From Daphnia pulex (lineage: Eukaryota > Arthropoda > Branchiopoda > Diplostraca > Daphniidae), in NCBI RefSeq assembly GCF_021134715.1, contig NC_060021.1:5270001-5334000 (forward strand): a stretch of 64,000 bases of DNA. The letters are read 5' to 3'. A model generated the notes under the pieces. It worked only from the letters and a program-made list of their open reading frames with translations, was not told the DNA's origin and made no database searches. Position 1 is the stretch's first letter, and every line of letters begins with the position of its first letter. A program made the position numbers and the translations under genes. Shown here in pieces: positions 1-10,760 of this stretch.

Positions 1-2213
1 ACGCCACACTACGTAAATGAGCGCCGGCAGAAAATCATTGACACTCACCGGTTGTGAACTGTAAACAGTTGGCTCTACAGCATCACTTTTGTCATTTCTT
101 TCGTCTGACCTTCTCTGGATTCTTCTTCCGTACGAGTTCGTGATTGATCGGCATTTGAATTGTGGGACAATCCCAACATTTCAAACACCAACTTGCTACA
201 ATTTATAATCTATGCCAGCTTGTCCTGAGGCGCTCTCTGGCCGTCCATTTCAATGAGATCTAAATTTATTATATAAATTTCGGTATTTAAAGATGAACTG
301 AGACTTAATTTATGACAGGACGTATGCGTGATGGCCTTCTCGAGGATAGCTCGAATTTAAGAATCAAGTTCGTTGATTCGACAGTCGAGAAGTGGAGCTG
401 AAATCCAATTCAAACTGTGGATACGTTTCTGAACGGCCAAATAGCGTTATTCGTCATCGCAGTTGTGAGGGAAGAACAATTTTTGTACAGCAATCGAGTT
501 AGGTAACGTTCACTGTGATCTAACAAGGATTCCATCGAGCTGTTGGTCATGTCTGTAAACAAAAAGATTTTTCAAGTGATGAGGCATGAAATGATGAAAA
601 TGTGTTTATATTACCCAAGAAACCTGAATGGGTTTTCAGCTTTTTGTCAAATATCTTATATGTACAATATATATCCCATTAATGTTCAATATCCAGTGCC
701 TAATTTTCAACATTTTCATGCTCTTGCACCCTTCATTGCTCGTCACCCTTTTATGCTTGTACACTACCAACATTTACATGCTCATCAACCACCCCATCTC
801 ATTCATAATTTTCATCAACCCGCTCAACAAAATCAATCCTCCCTTCAACAGTAAACACGTTTTGTGCCACGGCCACCACCTCTAGTTCTACAGGAGTCAC
901 AACTCTCTTTTTCCACTCTTCTTCCACAACAGCAACCACGGTACCTCAACTTGATCCGCGACTTCGCTTCGAACAACAGAATAATCCAGATTAAAGACGA
1001 TTACAACAAAGGGAGAAAAATCAACGTAGGTAGCGAGAAAGTATACTCAACGTTCAACATGTTAGACGAAAAATCAATAAAAAAATGTTCAAATTGAAAT
1101 AACAACAAAGAAATTGTAATTCTTCGTAAGATCTTAACGAATAAAATTTTGCAATTTCTCACTCACAATCAATACAGTAGACTTGAAGTGTTTATGCCAG
1201 GCATCACCAGGTTATAATGCCTTCTTAGTATTGAGCGAATCTTCTTGAGCATTAGCGAATTTCTTGAGTCGAGGGTAGGATGGAAGTAATAGTTGGTTTG
1301 GCGGTTTATCTGGAATTTTTCCAACCTTCACTAAAAGAAATGTATCTTTTGGACACAATAGGTTTCTGTAAAAAGTGTGTTGGTATGAGAGCTGGTGCAA
1401 AATTTTGAAAAGTAACGATAAATGATTTATGTATTATAATCATTGTTTCGATTTAACTCGCACGAGAAGCAAACTTGAAGTCATGTGAACTCCCCAACAT
1501 CCAAATGGGATGTTGGAGAAACATAAATGGGATGTCCGATAGAGCCCTCTCCTGGATGTTCCTCTAGTTCAGCCATTGGATATCCCAATAACATCCACAT
1601 TGGCATTAGGATGTGTGTCGGATCATCGGCTCTCACTCGGATATATCCGACGGACGAAGTGTGCCATGTAGGATCCCTCCCCACAGATGTTTTCTGAACT
1701 CCACCTCTCACATCCAAATGTAAATTTGCTACTTCGATTGCACTCGCCTTAGCTTATGGTGTTTTTCATATTTTTAATTATTGTTGAGATTGAACAGGTT
1801 GCAATAACCTATTATTGTTAATTGATCACCTAATATCACGAAATTTAAGAAAAACAAAAAAAAATTTGCGAACTTTCTGGCTGGTATGACAGTGCGATAC
1901 AGTTACCCCACGAACTATATGTATTGTTCGTAGTACTATCAGTATAGCTTGTTATTGAGTTCAGTGGTCGTCTGCGACAAAAATGATATATTTCATTTAA
2001 ATTGGATAAATACCTATTTACAACGTCCGTCAGCAGTACCCGCCTCTTGAAATTCAGGCTTCTACTCCAGAGCTTCTTTCCAGAAATTCCCCCGTATTGC
2101 AGGCCACAAAAATTCCTTTCCATTAAAATCTCCTCTTCTGAAGATATTCGTCAATGTAATTGTCCCTGGATGCAAGTCTTTGTATGTAAATTGATCTTCT
2201 TGAATAAGATTGA
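1..2213. other. Gene-poor stretch, no supported gene
   Basis: No reading frame here can be tied to a known protein. Positions 543-855 and 864-1097 (+) hold short frames rich in His, Gln and Pro (many HFH, QHLH, HQP-type runs). They could be a decayed exon of a low-complexity protein, but no splice frame joins them and they resemble no family I know. At 1490-1710 the motif GGATGT and its complement recur several times, giving a short repeat-like patch. The rest is AT-rich with no visible structure. Confidence 0.5.
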
Positions 2214-2317
2214 GTGATAACAAAGAAACTATGAGCAGCACACGAAAACTCTCCTGACGCCACTAGAAAGTGTCGTAACACTCTCACAGTATGTGTAATG
2301 GGGTGTGGAAGATTCTT
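2214..2317 (+). repeat. Dispersed direct repeat, copy A
   Basis: About 100 bp that recurs in the same orientation at 3259-3351. Both start GTGATAACAAAGAAAC and end with an AGTATGTGTAATGGGGTGT block followed by a GAAGATTCTT block. The middles diverge by substitutions and a roughly 10-bp length difference. Probably remains of an older insertion or of a segmental duplication; no coding content seen. Confidence 0.7.
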
Positions 2318-3258
2318 AATCTTTTTTTGGCACATAGGGGAGACCGGGGTTATGTGGGAATAATTTTAAAAAAATCAAGTTCCTTTATGTAGTACGAAAT
2401 TCGATGAACTCCATTTCGTGGTAGAAATATTACAGGAAATTTTTTGATTGAATCACAATGGAATTTTAAATCGTTTTTTTTTTAACAATAAGGGGATGAT
2501 AAAACGATATTTCCTTAGAGTTGATTTATTTCTTGAACATGGCATGGAATCGAACGCTATTGGGGGCCAGGAATAGGAAAATTTTGCTATGTTACTGCCC
2601 GGGAACACTACCGACTAGAGAAAATTCCACATCGGAAACGCCTCCATGCAGGGTAACAACAACACACAATTTTTTCTCTTCTGTGTCTGGCTCCTTGTAC
2701 ACCGATATTAATACCGGTTGATTTTTCCTGACAACGTTTGAGTTCAAATCCTCCTCCTCACTGAGTTTCTAAGTCGGAGGGCCTAGAACGCTTAGTTGAC
2801 GCATGCTAGAAACACCAGCACTGTTATCGGAGGCATCGCCGGATCCCGAGTGACTTTCTTTCACTCCAAATGAGAAAAATGTAAAAATTTAATTGAATAA
2901 TGTTACTAAGGTTGTAAGTTGTACAAAAATAATTACATCCAACTCCATGTTTGCCAGGAAGCTCGCTAAAAGCTCCCCTGAAGACTGCCAATAAATTATG
3001 ATAGTAAATATGGAGAAAGGAAAGGCTTACAGAGGGAAAGAAAAGAAACAAATCCACTGGGGAAATGGTAAAATCCTGTAAAATTTCAAATCCGGTTATT
3101 GAAATCATCGACAACGTCTAGTCTTACACAACTGTCTAGCACAACACAAAATAGACAAAACAGCTTTTCAACCTTCGTATCACATGTAAAGGCGACTTGC
3201 CGAAGTCATTCCTTCGTTCTTTAATAAAGGGGTTAGTTTTGCATCAAAGATGGTTCAA

Positions 3259-3351
3259 GTGATAACAAAGAAACGATGAGCACGCACGCCACAAGAACGT
3301 GTCAAAACACACTTTACGGGACAGTATGTGTAATGGGGTGTAGAAGATTCT
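3259..3351 (+). repeat. Dispersed direct repeat, copy B
   Basis: Second copy of the 2214-2317 repeat, in the same orientation about 1.04 kb downstream. The sequence between the two copies shows no recognised gene. Confidence 0.7.
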
Positions 3352-3663
3352 TCGTCAACAACATGTTTGCTTTTGCTTTTAATAAATGTTCGATAACATC
3401 AAAATCATTCCATTTGCCAACATAATCCTTACATCCCCTTAGCAAAATGCTTTCCTCATGTTTCCCTCAAATCGTTTCATATTTTTAGAATGAACTTCAA
3501 TCTCATGCCCCAACAAGCTACGCTAAATGTCTGATTTCGCTATTAGAACTAAAAATTTGATTGACGAAAGATCAGCCGGGAGATGTCTTCCTTCTTCTTG
3601 GCTCCGTCATGTTGATTGAGATCGTGCAATCTCAACAAGTACTTTCCAGCGAATTCAAAACAA

Positions 3664-3780
3664 AGATGACACAAGTGGTCGAATGTTCATACTGAAGTTT
3701 GTATCGTTAATTAATTTCAATCCATTTCGGATATTCGGAACATCCGAGTGTTTCTAACAATCATTCTTGTAGAACATTGT
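3664..3780 (+). repeat. ~115-bp direct repeat, left copy
   Basis: GATGACACAAGTGGTCGAAT through to TTCTTGTAGAACAT recurs almost unchanged at 4499-4613 in the same orientation. The flanking GCGAATTCAAAACA is shared too. The two copies bracket the unknown two-exon gene fragment at 3798-4503, so this looks like either a tandem segmental duplication or terminal direct repeats of an insertion. Confidence 0.75.
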
Positions 3781-4200
3781 AGAACACATAACTTTATAAA
3801 CTCTTGTTGTTTTGAGACGTTCTCTCGTCTAATTACTATATTACTGACCATTTTATTCCCTGGAACGGTAGCGGGACCCAACTCAAATGTTGTGAATAAC
3901 AAATGAACGCAAACAGAGCAGTTACGGCAAATACAGTTCATCTAGGGCATACACATTTACTTTCTGTTTTCTTTTAATTCCCTTTCAAAATCATTCCCAG
4001 ATCGATAAAAAAAGAACTCGCAAGTTTAAAAATACTCCCTACTATTTGAATATGGTTAAAAAACAACCAAGGGGTAATATACTATTGAATGCCAAATCTT
4101 TCAGCTTAATTGGCCTACGTTATTGGTTGACTTGTTTTTGAATGCTCAGATATCAAAGAGAAATTAGGTTTAGTCGCCATAGTAGCAAAACACTGGTTGG

Positions 4201-4503
4201 ATGAATGCGAAAGCGGATGGATTGCAAGCCTTTGACCGATTCCAGTTTGAAGAGGTAATAAACTATCGTCTTAAAACTTTCAAAAGCATCTCGTCCACAT
4301 TAACTAACAGTTTTTAACAACAGGGAACGCGTATTCAAAGTGAAATCTTCCCCCTCCTCCGGATTCGCATACTTAAGAACCAGCAATTGCTAAATGTGGA
4401 GGTTGTGGACTGTTTTGCAAGGATCTTTGCTCGAATCAATTTAACTCGTTTCGTTCAAGCCTTTCAATTCGCAATTGCAATTGCGAATTCAAAACAGGGA
4501 TGA
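4201..4503 (+). pseudogene. Unknown two-exon gene fragment, copy 1
   Basis: Exons 4201-4254 and 4324-4503 with a 69-nt GT-AG intron give a 77-residue frame beginning MNAKADGLQAFDRFQFEE. The inverted homologue at 33501-33881 has an intron of identical length at the identical position. Homology between the two regions covers about 3798-4472 and so includes upstream noncoding sequence. In this copy the shared protein stops matching after FVQAFQFA, where the frame runs into the neighbouring repeat and ends at TGA 4501-4503. A TAG lies in frame just upstream of the ATG. I do not recognise the protein. Truncation compared with the other copy suggests a pseudogene; whether the longer copy is functional is open. 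Confidence 0.45.
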
Positions 4504-4613
4504 CACAAGTGGTCGAATGTTCATACTGAAGTTGACATCGTTAATTAATTTCAATCCATTTCGGATATTCGGAATATTCGAGGGTTTCTAACAGTCATTC
4601 TTGTAGAACATCG
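4499..4613 (+). repeat. ~115-bp direct repeat, right copy
   Basis: Right-hand copy of the 3664-3780 repeat, 835 bp downstream. It ends exactly where the inverted-repeat element beginning CCCGTAGAAAA at about 4616 starts. Confidence 0.75.
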
Positions 4614-4829
4614 TTCCCCGTAGAAAATAAACGGCTTAGAGCAGGCTTGCGCTAGACTTGTTGCCAAGCCCAGCACAAGCTCGCGGATTCCAATCTTAAA
4701 AACTTTAACTTTTAATAATACTGTTTTTAAGCTTGGACCAAACTTGTTTATTCAAGGTTACCCCAAGCCTTTTATTTTAATGTTGTGATAAGCAAACTTT
4801 ACGTATTATTGAAAAAAAGCTATGACTTT

Positions 4830-4898
4830 GATGAGGTTTGAACCATCAACCACAGAAGTTTCAACTCAGCTTGCTAACCACTCAGCTATAGAGACCTT
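4830..4898 (-). tRNA. tRNA-like sequence, probably a tRNA-derived relic
   Basis: Read on the minus strand, TAGCTGAGTGGTTAGC fits the D-arm/A box and GGTTCAAACC fits the T-loop/B box, at normal tRNA spacing. The candidate anticodon loop TTGAAAC would carry GAA (Phe). The anticodon stem has at least one mismatch and the acceptor stem pairs poorly. I therefore favour a degenerate tRNA or tRNA-derived SINE head over a working tRNA-Phe gene. It lies inside the inverted-repeat composite 4615-6545. Confidence 0.4.
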
Positions 4899-5026
4899 AT
4901 CAATAGAGGCAAATTGTATGTAGTAATTACATTAATGGTTAATGAAATGGACTCTGTCATTTTTTCGTTGCAGCAGAGAAAACATTGGAGTACGTTTATA
5001 AATAAAGTAAATACGTTAAGTTTATG

Positions 5027-5773
5027 CAGTGTTCGGAACGTCACGGAGTTTTCAGTGACTTAGAAAAAATTTGCACGTCATACGTCATTTGAAAACCTAA
5101 CGTCAAAAGTCAAAAAAAAAAGTCAACGTAACTGCCAAAAAAAATTACGTCACCGTCATGACTTAAGTCACAAAATAAGTCATGTATTTTTACGCTATTT
5201 GACAGGTGGTTTTTACAAGTTTAAAGCAATTTTTAGAAATATTAACATTTCCAACATTGAATCGGTCAACTTATTTCTTCTTATTGTTAAAATTAATGCT
5301 GCTAAGCTAAAAAGACGCTCTACTGGAGCGCTAGTTGGAATGACAGTATTATATTTTACAAACAAAGATTTAATCTGTGGATAATTATCAAGCATTCCTA
5401 TAGAGGTGTCGCGATCTTTTAAAAATCGGTCTACGGTGAAATTAAAAAAACTAAAGACACCAGAATCAGTCCACGAATCTTTCTCTATAGTAGTAGACGC
5501 CATTGTCATGACTTTTGATGACAACTGATATGTTTTACGAAAATTACAGACGAAAAAATCTTCCGATCCACGGCATTGTTCGTCAACATTGCCAGATGAC
5601 GTTTTTATTTTGACTTTTTTTAAGATTCCAAATTTTTTTCACGTCAAACGTCAACGTAAAAGTCACGCATAAATTTTATTTCAGTCGCAGTCGACGTATA
5701 CGTCAAAATTTGACTTAAGTCATGACTTAAGTCAAAATTTGACTTAAGTCAATTGGTGACGTTCCTAACACTG
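5027..5773 (-). mobile_element. Non-autonomous hAT transposon (747 bp)
   Basis: The ends are inverted repeats: CAGTGTTCGGAACGTCAC on the left and, reverse complemented, CAGTGTTAGGAACGTCAC on the right. CAGTGTT is a typical hAT terminus. It is flanked by a perfect 8-bp target duplication, AGTTTATG, at 5019-5026 and 5774-5781. Subterminal regions (5060-5170 and 5590-5755) are full of ACGTCA/TGACGT and AAGTCA motifs, as expected for transposase binding. The interior keeps only the C-terminal end of a transposase. This is an internally deleted derivative. Confidence 0.9.
5213..5524 (-). pseudogene. hAT transposase C-terminal dimerisation domain remnant
   Basis: A 103-codon minus-strand frame. 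Its last 60 residues, including the stretch YPQIKSLFVKYNTVIPTSA and PVERLFSLAALILT, match the hATC dimerisation signature: an aliphatic-PTSA-ER-FS pattern followed by RRNKL and a leucine-rich end. Everything N-terminal of this, including the zinc finger and catalytic DDE parts, is missing. The frame lies wholly inside the 5027-5773 element, so it is a relic and cannot mobilise on its own. Confidence 0.85.
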
Positions 5774-6242
5774 AGTTTATGATAATTGTGTTGCTTAAAG
5801 GACTTGTTCTTTTTTATTTAACATACTTATAAGCATTAACATACTTTTTAAAACTTTATAAGTACGTTAAATCTATGATAAGTGTGTTGCTAAAAGTACT
5901 TGTTCTGTAAACATACTTAATTTCATTTTATAAACATACTTATTTTTTTGTAAGCATGTTACACTTCGAAGAAGCATGACATTTTGCTTTTCAGTTTGTT
6001 TATAATTCTTACCAAAATGCTTAACGTGTTAAGTAATCTTAAAGTGCTGAAATAGGGCTAAAATAAGCATCCTACCGCTGCTGTGCAGTGTTGATCTTGA
6101 AAGAAAAAATGCAACTTTAAAGTATAAATATATTTTTATTCATATAAGGAATTCAAATGAAACATATATGCAATATTTATTTCATAATTAGCCTATAATA
6201 TATAATCAGTTAATTTGTTAATATTTATGCTTGCGCCAAGGT

Positions 6243-6287
6243 TATTCCAAGCACAGCAAACATGAAATGTTTGCTGTGCTTGGAATA
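6243..6287. repeat. 21-bp perfect inverted repeat (hairpin)
   Basis: Arms 6243-6263 and 6267-6287 are exact reverse complements (TATTCCAAGCACAGCAAACA plus one base) separated by GAA. A second, shorter hairpin at 6456-6475/6481-6500 shares the TTCCAAGC core. Both sit in the AT-rich composite element. Confidence 0.9.
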
Positions 6288-6455
6288 GCCTCATTCTGAG
6301 CAATCAATTTAAAAAGTTAAAAACTATTGCCTTGAAATAGCCTTGCGCAAGCATAAATAAAAAGGGGAAATATAATACAGAAAATAACATGCTTGGAGTG
6401 GCTTTAGTTTCAGCATTAAAAAGAAGTCCATCAAATACTTCATTAGGGTATACTT

Positions 6456-6500
6456 GGTGCAAGCTGGTTCCAAGCCTAAAGCTTGGAACCAGTTTGCACC
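6456..6500. repeat. ~20-bp inverted repeat (hairpin)
   Basis: Arms read GGTGCAAGCTGGTTCCAAGC and its near-exact complement around a CTAAA loop, with one mismatch. It lies about 40 bp from the right end of the presumed composite element. Confidence 0.8.
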
Positions 6501-6688
6501 AGGCAGTCGCGCTATCGGCTAAGCTAAACTTTTTCTACGGGTCCGCTCATTAGGGTTTTTTACCAGTTTTTCTAAATTTGTGGTTGAGAAGAGTTTAAGG
6601 TTAATTGAACACGCAAAGAGAGCCATATGTACTCCGCGGATGTCCCAGTCTTTTTTATTTTCTTATTTTATATGTTTATAGATCATGG

Positions 6689-6738
6689 TCTAATGAACGC
6701 AACTACAACAGGAACGGAAATTTTGAAATCCCTAGCAT
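6689..6738 (+). pseudogene. Isolated fragment of NAE1 exon 2
   Basis: About 50 bp encode [16 protein letters not shown] followed by a stop. They match NAE1 exon 2 (30290-30454 in this window), which encodes [15 protein letters not shown], at most nucleotides. The preceding bases GATCATGG also resemble the start of that exon, with roughly 30 bp missing between. No other NAE1 exon is recognisable nearby. It is a dead fragment, probably from an old partial duplication. Confidence 0.65.
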
Positions 6739-7501
6739 AGTAAAGGAGTAATGTTACGCGTAGATGAGAGGGTAAATGGCAAGAAAACTAGAATCGTTAA
6801 AATCGGTAACTCTGGCCAGGTCTGTACGGCCTAGACTATGCTTGTTTTTTTAACGATGGATCATGATCCAAGTGTCCAAGGCGAGAGCAACACTGCCCGC
6901 TCAGTTCACACACCAAAGAAACTATGGTTCGTTGAAATAAGAAACCGTCGCGTTGTTCAAAATATTTCGCGATTTAGAGAACGTAATCGACTCACATTTT
7001 TCATGTCCTAATCATATATTTGTTCGAGACATCTACGAGGAAGTTCTGTCAAAGATTAAGAAACCCTATTCTTATTATAAGTTCTTATTATTTTTATTCT
7101 TGTCTCATTCATTTTGCCTTTTTTATTCTTTTTAGAAGTCTAATCCCTATTTCTTGTACACAACATCCAGGAACACTCCTTTATCTAATAATGGAGTATG
7201 GACAAATTCGATTTCATTTTGAGGCAAAAAGCTACCAAACTTACACTTGTCCAAACAAATGCTTTCATTCTCAATCAGAAGAAGCTTTCTAAAACATCGA
7301 AGCGAACTATTCCTTGTAATGCAAGTGATAATTATATTCTGAATCTTAATAACCACAAATATATGCTCTTCTGTGTTTCAGTTGAAAAATAAAGCAATGT
7401 TAATAAAATTCTGGATGCCTGATTTCATCATTCAGCAAGTATAACTAAAAGTATGTCTGTATTCTCAGAAGAAATTCAAAGTTCCTGGTTAGCTAACAAC
7501 A

Positions 7502-7652
7502 TGTTGATCATCGGCTTAGAAGCTGGTTGGAAGCAGCGAGAAAAAAAAGGGCAGTCTCTTTCCGGCTTAGCTCCGAGTTTTAAGCTCTTGTCTCTCGTTC
7601 AATACAAGTTTAGTTAAACCGGATTTCGATCTATAGGCTCAACAATCTAACA
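7502..7652 (+). mobile_element. Candidate 5' LTR of a Gypsy-type element
   Basis: A 151-bp segment starting TGTTGATCA and ending TCTAACA, with short TGTT...AACA inverted ends. It is followed directly at 7653 by TGGCGCAGTTGGT, which resembles primer-binding sites of insect Gypsy-group elements. Gag-like and RT-like remnants follow in the right order. No second copy was found downstream, so the element is incomplete. Confidence 0.45.
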
Positions 7653-8870
7653 TGGCGCAGTTGGTTAAACTTTCCTACAAGTACCTCTGATTGACACAAT
7701 TTCATGTGGACATTCCCTAGCTAAGACTTTAATTCTACGTCAAAATTTACCTGGCTCTTTCTCGCTGAAGCTGTGTGGCGTTCTGCCAGGAGCAACCTGT
7801 TGCTCCATTACATGCCCAATACGTTCCACTAGAACCTTGTGGACGTTCGCAGCATCTCGCTGGCCAAACTTGCCCGACCTTAGGAAAAACATGCCATATT
7901 TGCGGAAAATCTAATCATTTCGCTCCCAAATGCCCCGGAAAATCCAGTAAACTCAGATATCCCGGCAGTAAAATAGCAATGGCAATAAAACGGACGGTGG
8001 CATCGCTCAGAAAACAAAGAGAAAAGAAGAAAGCACCCGTATCGGCAATGTGTAAGACAAACAAAGTGACCACCGCATCCCCATCATATCGGTGGAAATA
8101 TTAGGCGGCAATGGGATACCCACGCGTTCGTTTGACAACGTCAACCCCGACCCAAAAGCGGAAGATAGCGTAGGTGGGCTAAATTTTTATCCGCAACCGG
8201 AATCAGAACTATCATCATCATCTTTCGAACTTGTCATGGTGAACAAGTCGGAACCCCTCCTTGCCCGTAAATACAGGGTGTCCTACTGAGCTGGTTGGAT
8301 TGCATAGCCGCGCATATTACACAAGTACCCACTCCCGCTCCCACCCCTCGTTTATCAGCTTCGGTGCAGGCAATAGAGGAGCCCGCATCGCATCCACCAG
8401 AGGGCGACTTCCTTTTCCTAGACAGTTGAAATATTCCAGCGCCCCCCCCCCTCTACCGAGCAAACGGCAGACATCAAAGCGGCCATCGTTAATAATTTTA
8501 CAGGCGTTTTTGACCAATCTATGGGTCTTTAGTGCATGGTCGGCCTGGAGATGGTCTTCCAACTATTAGACGACCCGGTCCCTTACTACGTCAATGAAGC
8601 TCGTCCCATACCCTTTGTTGATAGAATGGAGGTATAAAACAACTATTGAACGACTACGTGGAACAGGGTTTAATCGCTCCGGTAGAGGAAGCATCTAAAT
8701 GGGCCGCACCACTTGTGGTCCTTCGTCACTCTAACGGAAAATGGCGAATCTTCGTGAACCATACCCGCATCAACCATTTTGTTCGGCGGCCAACCCACCC
8801 CACTTGAACGCCCAGGGATGCTGTCGCTGAAATCGATAGTTACGAGCACTTTTTTACATGTTTTTACATG
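7653..8870 (+). pseudogene. Degraded Gypsy-group gag-pol
   Basis: A frame at 7775-8104 contains a retroviral-type zinc knuckle, CHICGKSNHFAPKC (C-x2-C-x4-H-x4-C, about 7891-7932), preceded by a degenerate first knuckle and followed by a basic stretch, as in Gag. At about 8640-8830 the + strand resembles the N-terminal part of a Ty3/Gypsy reverse transcriptase (QGLIAPVEEASKWAAPLVVL, then a WRI and TRIN block), with frame breaks. No catalytic YxDD box, RNase H, integrase or 3' LTR is visible. Reading frames are short and shifted, so this is an inactive relic. Confidence 0.7.
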
Positions 8871-9203
8871 TCGTCGTTGGTTATTTTTTTTAAAAGAATT
8901 AAATATGAATTTTAAAATATTAAAAATGAATTTGAAATTCATTAAAATGGAATAAATAACCCCTATTTCTACTATACCCCCGAGAGGCGATAAGCCTCAA
9001 ACACTAGCGAACCTGGCCCCCAAATCCTGGGACCCTTTACTGAACACCCGCCTGTCTTGGGGATAGCCGAGAGTGTACCTCTCATCTGCCCTTACTCAGT
9101 TTACGATCTGAATTGGCAAACAGTATAACGGAGAGCAAGGTATTTATAATGATTTTTAATCGAATTGTCAATTTTTGTAATGTTATTTATTTTCCGCTCC
9201 ACA

Positions 9204-10760
9204 GCTTGTTTGGCCGCACTTTCAATACATTCCCAAGCTTTCGGAAGCCATCCACATGGATTGGCAGTTCGAGGTGATCATCAGTGAAGCGCTTGATTGT
9301 CTCACTGATCTTTTGAAGGAGTTGAAAGGTGTCGTGATCAAACCCGAGGGTTATTTGGACACTGTTAATGTGCATGAAGATGGTCTTTTACAAAATGGTG
9401 CAGTTAACTCAAGAGTTAGAATTTATTCTGATGATTTATTCAAATTTTTTATTTTGCATTTTTTTTTTTTAGACGCCATGCCAGACAATGGAACAGACAT
9501 AGATGAAGGCGATGACGAAGAGACTGGTACGGAAGATCTGGATTCAGAAGCTTGTATAGAATTGCTCGAACACGCCGGAGATGTCGTACTCGCTTTCGGT
9601 AATGCAATGGCATCTCAAGAGTTTGCACCGTACTTTGCTGGACTGTTGTCCGCTTTTTTTCAAAGGGCGATGAGTTTATTTTATTTCTATGACTTTCTAT
9701 CAATTTATCTTTCTAATTATTTCGTTTGTAGAGGGAGCATTGTACGATTGCGGAAATGTCTTTCAGTACCAGCGTCTGTTGTGTCTTTGTAGCGATCATC
9801 AGATCGTGATTATATTAACTGGCACAACGAGGATAAAACATTAAGACTACACACAGAGGGGAGACGGACACGAAGGGGGGAACCTTTAAGCGCAAAGTCG
9901 CGATCCCGAATGCCCACCTATCATCTCTCTCTCTAACCCGTCGCTGCCACGACCGTCGCGACATCTCCCGTACATGGTGAATGTCATCGAATACACAACA
10001 GCGTCCTGGCGGAGTGCATCGAACCGCTGGATGGCGTTTTGGAACCGTTTATACCGCGTCTCTACACGACTTTTACCAACCTGGTGCGCGATTCGGATAG
10101 TGGAGTGCGGACCATTTCTGTTTTTGGATTGGGAGAACTCGTCCTCCATGAACGTGAATTGCTCTTCCCGTTAGTATACTTACTTATTAGCGGAAAAAAC
10201 ATTTTTCAACTGGGCATCGCGCTGGGCGTAAAATGATTTTTTATTTATGTTGCAGAAATTTCCCGCTTATTCTTGAGTTACTGTCCGATGCATTATAGCA
10301 CGAAACTAATCCGCTTGTGCTGGATAATATATGCGCTGCATTTACTCGGTTGATCATCGTCAACATCAGTGTAGTATCCATGGATCAGGTATGGGACTGC
10401 GGTAAACTTGTGTGTTATCTCTCGATTATTTACTAATTCTCGTGTGTTTTGTATGTTTTCCCAGTGCTGATGAGTCATCTGCCATTGCGGGAAGACTTTC
10501 ACGAGAACTCTTCTGTGCTTAAATGTTTCCTTTTTCTATCCTCTAATGGGCACCCTCTCTTTGCATCGCATTTAACTCAAGTCATGAACGTGATATTAAC
10601 GATTGCCACACAACAGGAAGTGCAACCTGGTAGCCCTATGTTTTTTTTGTTTGTTTTTTTAATTCATTTTATTTTATATTTTCACGTTATCAGATTAAAA
10701 CGTTTTGTGTTTGTGTATATTTTTGCAGAGCAAGCCAAAACCCCCTGATCAATGAGCTGA
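9204..10760 (+). pseudogene. Importin-4-like pseudogene (central HEAT repeats)
   Basis: A series of exon-like blocks reads as importin-4 (IPO4/karyopherin) HEAT repeats in the correct order. Approximate blocks are 9204-9400; 9471-9668 (acidic loop, then ELLEHAGDVVLAFGNAMASQ and FAPYFAGLL); 9985-10169 (LAECIEPLDGVLEPFIPRL, then DSDSGVR and FGLGEL); 10256-10388; and 10465-10630 (LPLREDF block). Candidate GT-AG junctions remain between blocks, so it arose by gene duplication and not by retrotransposition. It is broken: the block 10256-10388 has an in-frame TAG at 10296-10298, the block after 9730 shifts frame, and both ends of the ~1,080-residue family protein are absent. The neighbour upstream is the degraded LTR element. 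Confidence 0.75.

Larger units (their letters stand above)
4615..6545. mobile_element. Possible inverted-repeat element around the hAT relic
   Basis: The left edge (from 4616) begins CCCGTAGAAAA with GGCTTAG following. The right edge (to about 6541) reads, reverse complemented, CCCGTAGAAAAAG with GCTTAG following. The interior is AT-rich and has many copies of the word CCAAGC/GCTTGG, two strong hairpins at 6243-6287 and 6456-6495, a tRNA-like segment and a nested hAT relic. No clear target-site duplication flanks the outer ends, so element boundaries are tentative. The superfamily is unknown. Confidence 0.35.

Noticed and set aside
6953..7392. Short frames near 7 kb (for example 7198-7392)
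   Set aside because: Overlapping frames on both strands, no recognisable family, surrounded by repeat debris.
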